A stretch of 47,500 nucleotides of DNA, taken from contig RPFO01000605.1 of the NCBI GenBank assembly GCA_009746045.1, forward strand, positions 1 through 47,500, given 5' to 3'. The notes below the pieces were generated by a model. That model was not told where the DNA came from and did no database searches. It saw nothing but the letters and a program-made list of their open reading frames with translations. The stretch comes from Mesostigma viride. Its lineage: Eukaryota > Streptophyta > Mesostigmatophyceae > Mesostigmatales > Mesostigmataceae. The translations under genes were made by a program, and so were the position numbers. This document shows positions 44,790 to 47,500 of this stretch, one piece after another. Positions within the stretch are counted from its first letter, which is position 1. Each line of letters opens with the position of its first letter.

Positions 44790-44872
44790 GCCAGTACTTG
44801 CGTGTCATGCGCATGGGCATGCCATGGAGAAAGTTATGCTAATCTCATTAGAAAAATACTTACACGAAAGTT
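44790..44872 (+). repeat. Dispersed 85-bp repeat, copy 2
   Basis: AGTACTTGCGTGTCATGCGC then ATGGGCATGCCATGG and TAATCTCATTAGAAAAATAC; homologous to 20620-20705 and 45107-45196. Confidence 0.75.
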
Positions 44873-44917
44873 ACAAATATCGGCTGCATCATGCACCAAC
44901 CATACAGTCACTAGGCA

Positions 44918-45106
44918 TGGGCACCACTTATCACCAGCACCATCAAGCAGCGGCGCCTGCAGCTAGTAGGGCACTTGGCTCGCACCAACCAGGTAGACAC
45001 CTCACATGGCCCCTCCGCAGATCTGCGGCCAGCTTTGAGCCGGGCAGGCACCTCCTCACGTGGGCCGGGCCCAGCCAGGCTAGACACCGCAAGGCCCGCA
45101 CCTTCA
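44918..45106 (+). pseudogene. LINE ORF2 C-terminal fragment
   Basis: Reads KQRRLQLVGHLARTNQVDTS, homologous to RRIAFVGHLARTSQVDTT of the LINE at 19250-19300, then decays. It is followed by (AAGT)n and the 85-bp repeat, which together look like its 3' end. Confidence 0.7.
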
Positions 45107-45196
45107 AGTAAGTAAGTAAGTAAGTACTTGTGTGTCATGCGCAAAGGCATGCCACGGAGTACTATGCTAATCTCATTAGAAAAATAATTACACAAA
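45107..45196 (+). repeat. Dispersed 85-bp repeat with (AAGT)n, copy 3
   Basis: Begins AAGTAAGTAAGTAAGTAC, then the same words as 44790-44872. It directly follows the LINE ORF2 fragment. Confidence 0.75.
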
Positions 45197-45228
45197 AGTT
45201 TAAACAAATATCGTCTGCATCATCCCCC

Positions 45229-46372
45229 AACCGTTAAGCGCAAGCTAGATGGGGATGTAATCCTCATCCGAGCTGTCCTCTACTGTAATGGCACCTTCAA
45301 AGATGCTCAGCTAGTAGAGGACATGGGGGGCCTAGGCCTCTCCGTGATTTGGAAAGATGATGGACAATCTAATTAAGGCCAAGGGGGCTCAGGTCGCTAA
45401 TGCAGTATTGTGGTACGTGGCGTCCCCTCGAACGTCAACGATGCACGCCTGGGCACCTACCTCCGGGGCGACCCCTTCCTGCATGGGGCAGCTCGGCGTG
45501 GCCCAAAGCGTCGTCATCAAAACGGCACGACGGCTCGGCGGCCCCACCGCCCCTGTCTTGGTGGAATTCCACCGCAAGGAGGACAAACTGCAGGTGCAGA
45601 AGGCCCGCCGGAACCTCCACGATTCCACCGCCGCCCTCACATTTCCACCGCCGCCGCCTACACCTCAACTGCCATGTCCGCCTCCACTGCCGACATCACA
45701 GCCCAGCTCCTCGACCTCGACCACCGCCTTCAAGCCACCGCCACCGCCCTTGAGTGCTTGCATGACACCGCCGGCCTCACCGCCCAAGCGGTGAAGGACA
45801 TCGCCGCCCAGCCGGCGCCTGCTGGCCCGGCCGGTGATGCTCCCTCCACCTGGGCGGACTTGCTTAAGCAGCACACCACCTCCACCACCTCCACCATCAC
45901 GGCACAACTCAAGCAACAAGCCCTCGACCTTCGCGAGGCGGCCGAGCTCGACAAGCGCAGCCACAATGTCATCGTCAAGCACTTCGACCAGCAGGCAGGT
46001 GAGACCTCCACGAGTCTCCTTGAGGCAGTTAAGCGCGCCATTCTTGCCCCCATGTTTCTCACTGGTGAGCTGGACATGTCGGCTGTCCGCCTCCCCCGCG
46101 CGCGGGGGAAGGCTGGCCCGGCACCCGTGCTCCTCACCTTTAAGTACATGACGGACAAGCTGGCGTTCCTTAAATGCCGCAAGAAGCTCTCGGAGACTCG
46201 CTTCACGCTGGACGATGACTTGACCTTGGCCCAGCAACAGCGGCGACGCGAGCTATGGCCGACCTACCTTCAGCTCCGGCAGCGTGCAGGGGGGAAGCCG
46301 GTATACTGGAGGGGGGCGGTCATCCACGTTGACCACAAGCCCTGGCAGGCCCCTCCTGCCACCCCAGACTAG
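45229..46372 (+). pseudogene. LINE ORF1 with two RRM-like modules, nearly intact C-terminal half
   Basis: Upstream part 45229-45388 reads KRKLDGDVILIRAVLYCNGT and further residues to a TAA. A first RRM-like module follows across frame changes: SIVVRGVPSNVNDARLGTYL, then VVIKTARRLGGPTAPVLVEF and KEDKLQVQKARRNL. From about 45674 one open frame runs to the stop at 46372: a helical, Ala/Thr/Gln-rich stretch, then a second module HNVIVKHFDQQAGETSTSLL, VRLPRARGKAGPAPVLLTFK, DKLAFLKCRKKL, LDDDLTLAQQQRRRELWPTY. L1-type ORF1 proteins bind element RNA in this way. No ORF2 follows downstream. The dead copy at 19830-20330 is a homologue. Confidence 0.7.
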
Positions 46373-46592
46373 GGAATATACCAGTAGTGTAGATTAGATA
46401 GGCTTAGCCTTTGCAAGTGGCCCACGCGCATGTGCGCCCATAATGGCCCCCATATGGATGATGCTTTCAGTATTTAGCCGCGCCCAGCCTACAATGGGAC
46501 CTCCCATGGATGATGCATTAAGAATTTAGCCATGTGATGCCTATGCAGGGAGTTACTCTCTGCTGAGATGCCATGTGTACACCAGCTATATA

Positions 46593-46833
46593 ACCAAATC
46601 CGAAAGGCTTGCATCACTCCCCGGACAGGAGAACTTTTGCGGATGACTGTAGGTGTAAGTTGGCGATGCCATGGTAACCGGAGACGTCCGTCCTATAGTC
46701 AGCAAAATTGGTGCGAGAGGTCCCCAGTTCGATTCCGGTCGGATTCATTTGCAGATCGCGTTTTCCGCGTTTCCCGCGGCCTGGCACTGAACGCAAAGGT
46801 TTTCACCTTTGCGGAGTGTCTGATCAGAATATA
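46593..46833 (+). repeat. tRNA-Pro-like SINE, copy 1
   Basis: 241 bp, identical to 46993-47233. It contains an A-box-like TATAGTCAGCAAAATTGG and GGTGCGAGAGGTCCCCAGTT followed by CGATTCC, which resembles the 3' half of tRNA-Pro with its B box. The 5' anticodon stem is not complementary, so it is not a functional tRNA. A short self-complementary tail AAAGGTTTTCACCTTTGC follows. Confidence 0.7.
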
Positions 46834-46992
46834 CGCTTGGCTGATTTCGATAGTACCGGCTACGCCCCCTTCTACTAAAAAAAGAAGGATTCAGCCGTGT
46901 TCATCCCGTCTCACGGTGCGAGACTGAACAAGTCTCGCGTGCAGACACGTGTGTAGTACTCCTACACACAGATCTCGAGTGATTTATCTAGT
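46834..46992. other. 159-bp spacer between SINE copies
   Basis: Contains a short hairpin (CACGTGTGTAGTACTCCTAC region) and no coding sequence. Confidence 0.5.
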
Positions 46993-47233
46993 ACCAAATC
47001 CGAAAGGCTTGCATCACTCCCCGGACAGGAGAACTTTTGCGGATGACTGTAGGTGTAAGTTGGCGATGCCATGGTAACCGGAGACGTCCGTCCTATAGTC
47101 AGCAAAATTGGTGCGAGAGGTCCCCAGTTCGATTCCGGTCGGATTCATTTGCAGATCGCGTTTTCCGCGTTTCCCGCGGCCTGGCACTGAACGCAAAGGT
47201 TTTCACCTTTGCGGAGTGTCTGATCAGAATATA
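46993..47233 (+). repeat. tRNA-Pro-like SINE, copy 2
   Basis: Exact repeat of 46593-46833 at an offset of 400 bp. Confidence 0.7.
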
Positions 47234-47500
47234 GCCTAGCCACATACCCTCCACCCCATATGTCATGCAGGCCTTCTAGGCCCTCTCCTCAAGCCCCCCC
47301 TGGGTGCCTGTGCTTGTTAAGGAGGCATGTACCATCATGGCGGTGCAGGTGCACCTTGTGCACCCAGAGCAGGTGATAGTTGTACATCCTCCACCTGCGC
47401 AGGTTGTAGCCCTGATTGTATTACAAACCCATAGATGCCCCTTTCTCAGGGCTATGTGTTACATATGCTCCCAACGGAGCTATGATTTGAATTAATTAAT
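47234..47500. other. Unassigned window end
   Basis: Short ORF of 63 codons at 47304 without recognisable features; ends in AATTAATTAAT. Confidence 0.4.

Noticed and set aside
46690-46770. Possible tRNA-Pro gene
   Set aside because: The A- and B-box-like parts are present, but the D and anticodon arms cannot pair and about 20 nt are missing; fits a SINE better.

Overview
The window looks like nuclear DNA of a green alga, most likely Chlorophyceae/Chlamydomonadales. It is GC-rich, has GT-AG spliced genes, TGTAA-type poly(A) motifs, CTG- and GGC-rich coding repeats, a plant-type SYP5 SNARE, and a dense load of retroelements, DNA transposons and microsatellites. I saw no prokaryotic operon, rRNA gene, intact tRNA gene or CRISPR array.

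Layout. (1) 1-12000, minus strand: an LTR-type retroelement whose order is gag, zinc knuckle, aspartic protease, then a cytosine-C5 DNA methyltransferase (motifs I, IV, ENV and IX/X readable). Its RT/integrase, if present, lies left of base 1. A young Ty1/copia element (898-7691, 583-bp LTRs, 5-bp target duplication GCCGC) sits inside the methyltransferase and cuts it between motifs I and II. The copia element has gag and pol in one frame separated by a TGA-CTA stop, and a protease-like segment between integrase and RT. (2) 12300-20800: remnants, namely an unknown broken coding region, palindromic CGTATTATACG arrays, a pair of 300-bp inverted repeats 4 kb apart, a fold-back element with a captured retroelement tail, and broken LINE ORFs. 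(3) 21241-30343, minus: a five-exon host gene encoding an mTERF protein continued into two SANT/Myb-like domains; its introns hold long GGT and AC repeats and a triplicated splice donor. (4) 30564-37814: DNA transposons, including a TIR element upstream of the mTERF-SANT gene, a 5.5-kb PIF/Harbinger-like element with TTA target duplication whose body holds 2.5 kb of simple-sequence satellite, and an adjoining Tourist-like MITE. (5) 38846-44533, plus: a complete six-exon Qc-SNARE gene of the SYP5/syntaxin-8 type, 240 residues. (6) 44780-47500: LINE ORF2 tail, LINE ORF1 with two RRM-like modules, and two identical 241-bp copies of a tRNA-Pro-like SINE.

The two host genes are independent: one predicts a membrane-fusion SNARE, the other a nucleic-acid-binding protein. 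The most notable items are the methyltransferase-carrying retroelement, the mTERF-SANT fusion, and the copia readthrough and protease arrangement. Many element ORFs are broken by one-base shifts, several at G/C runs. These may be decay or sequencing errors, and I could not separate the two.
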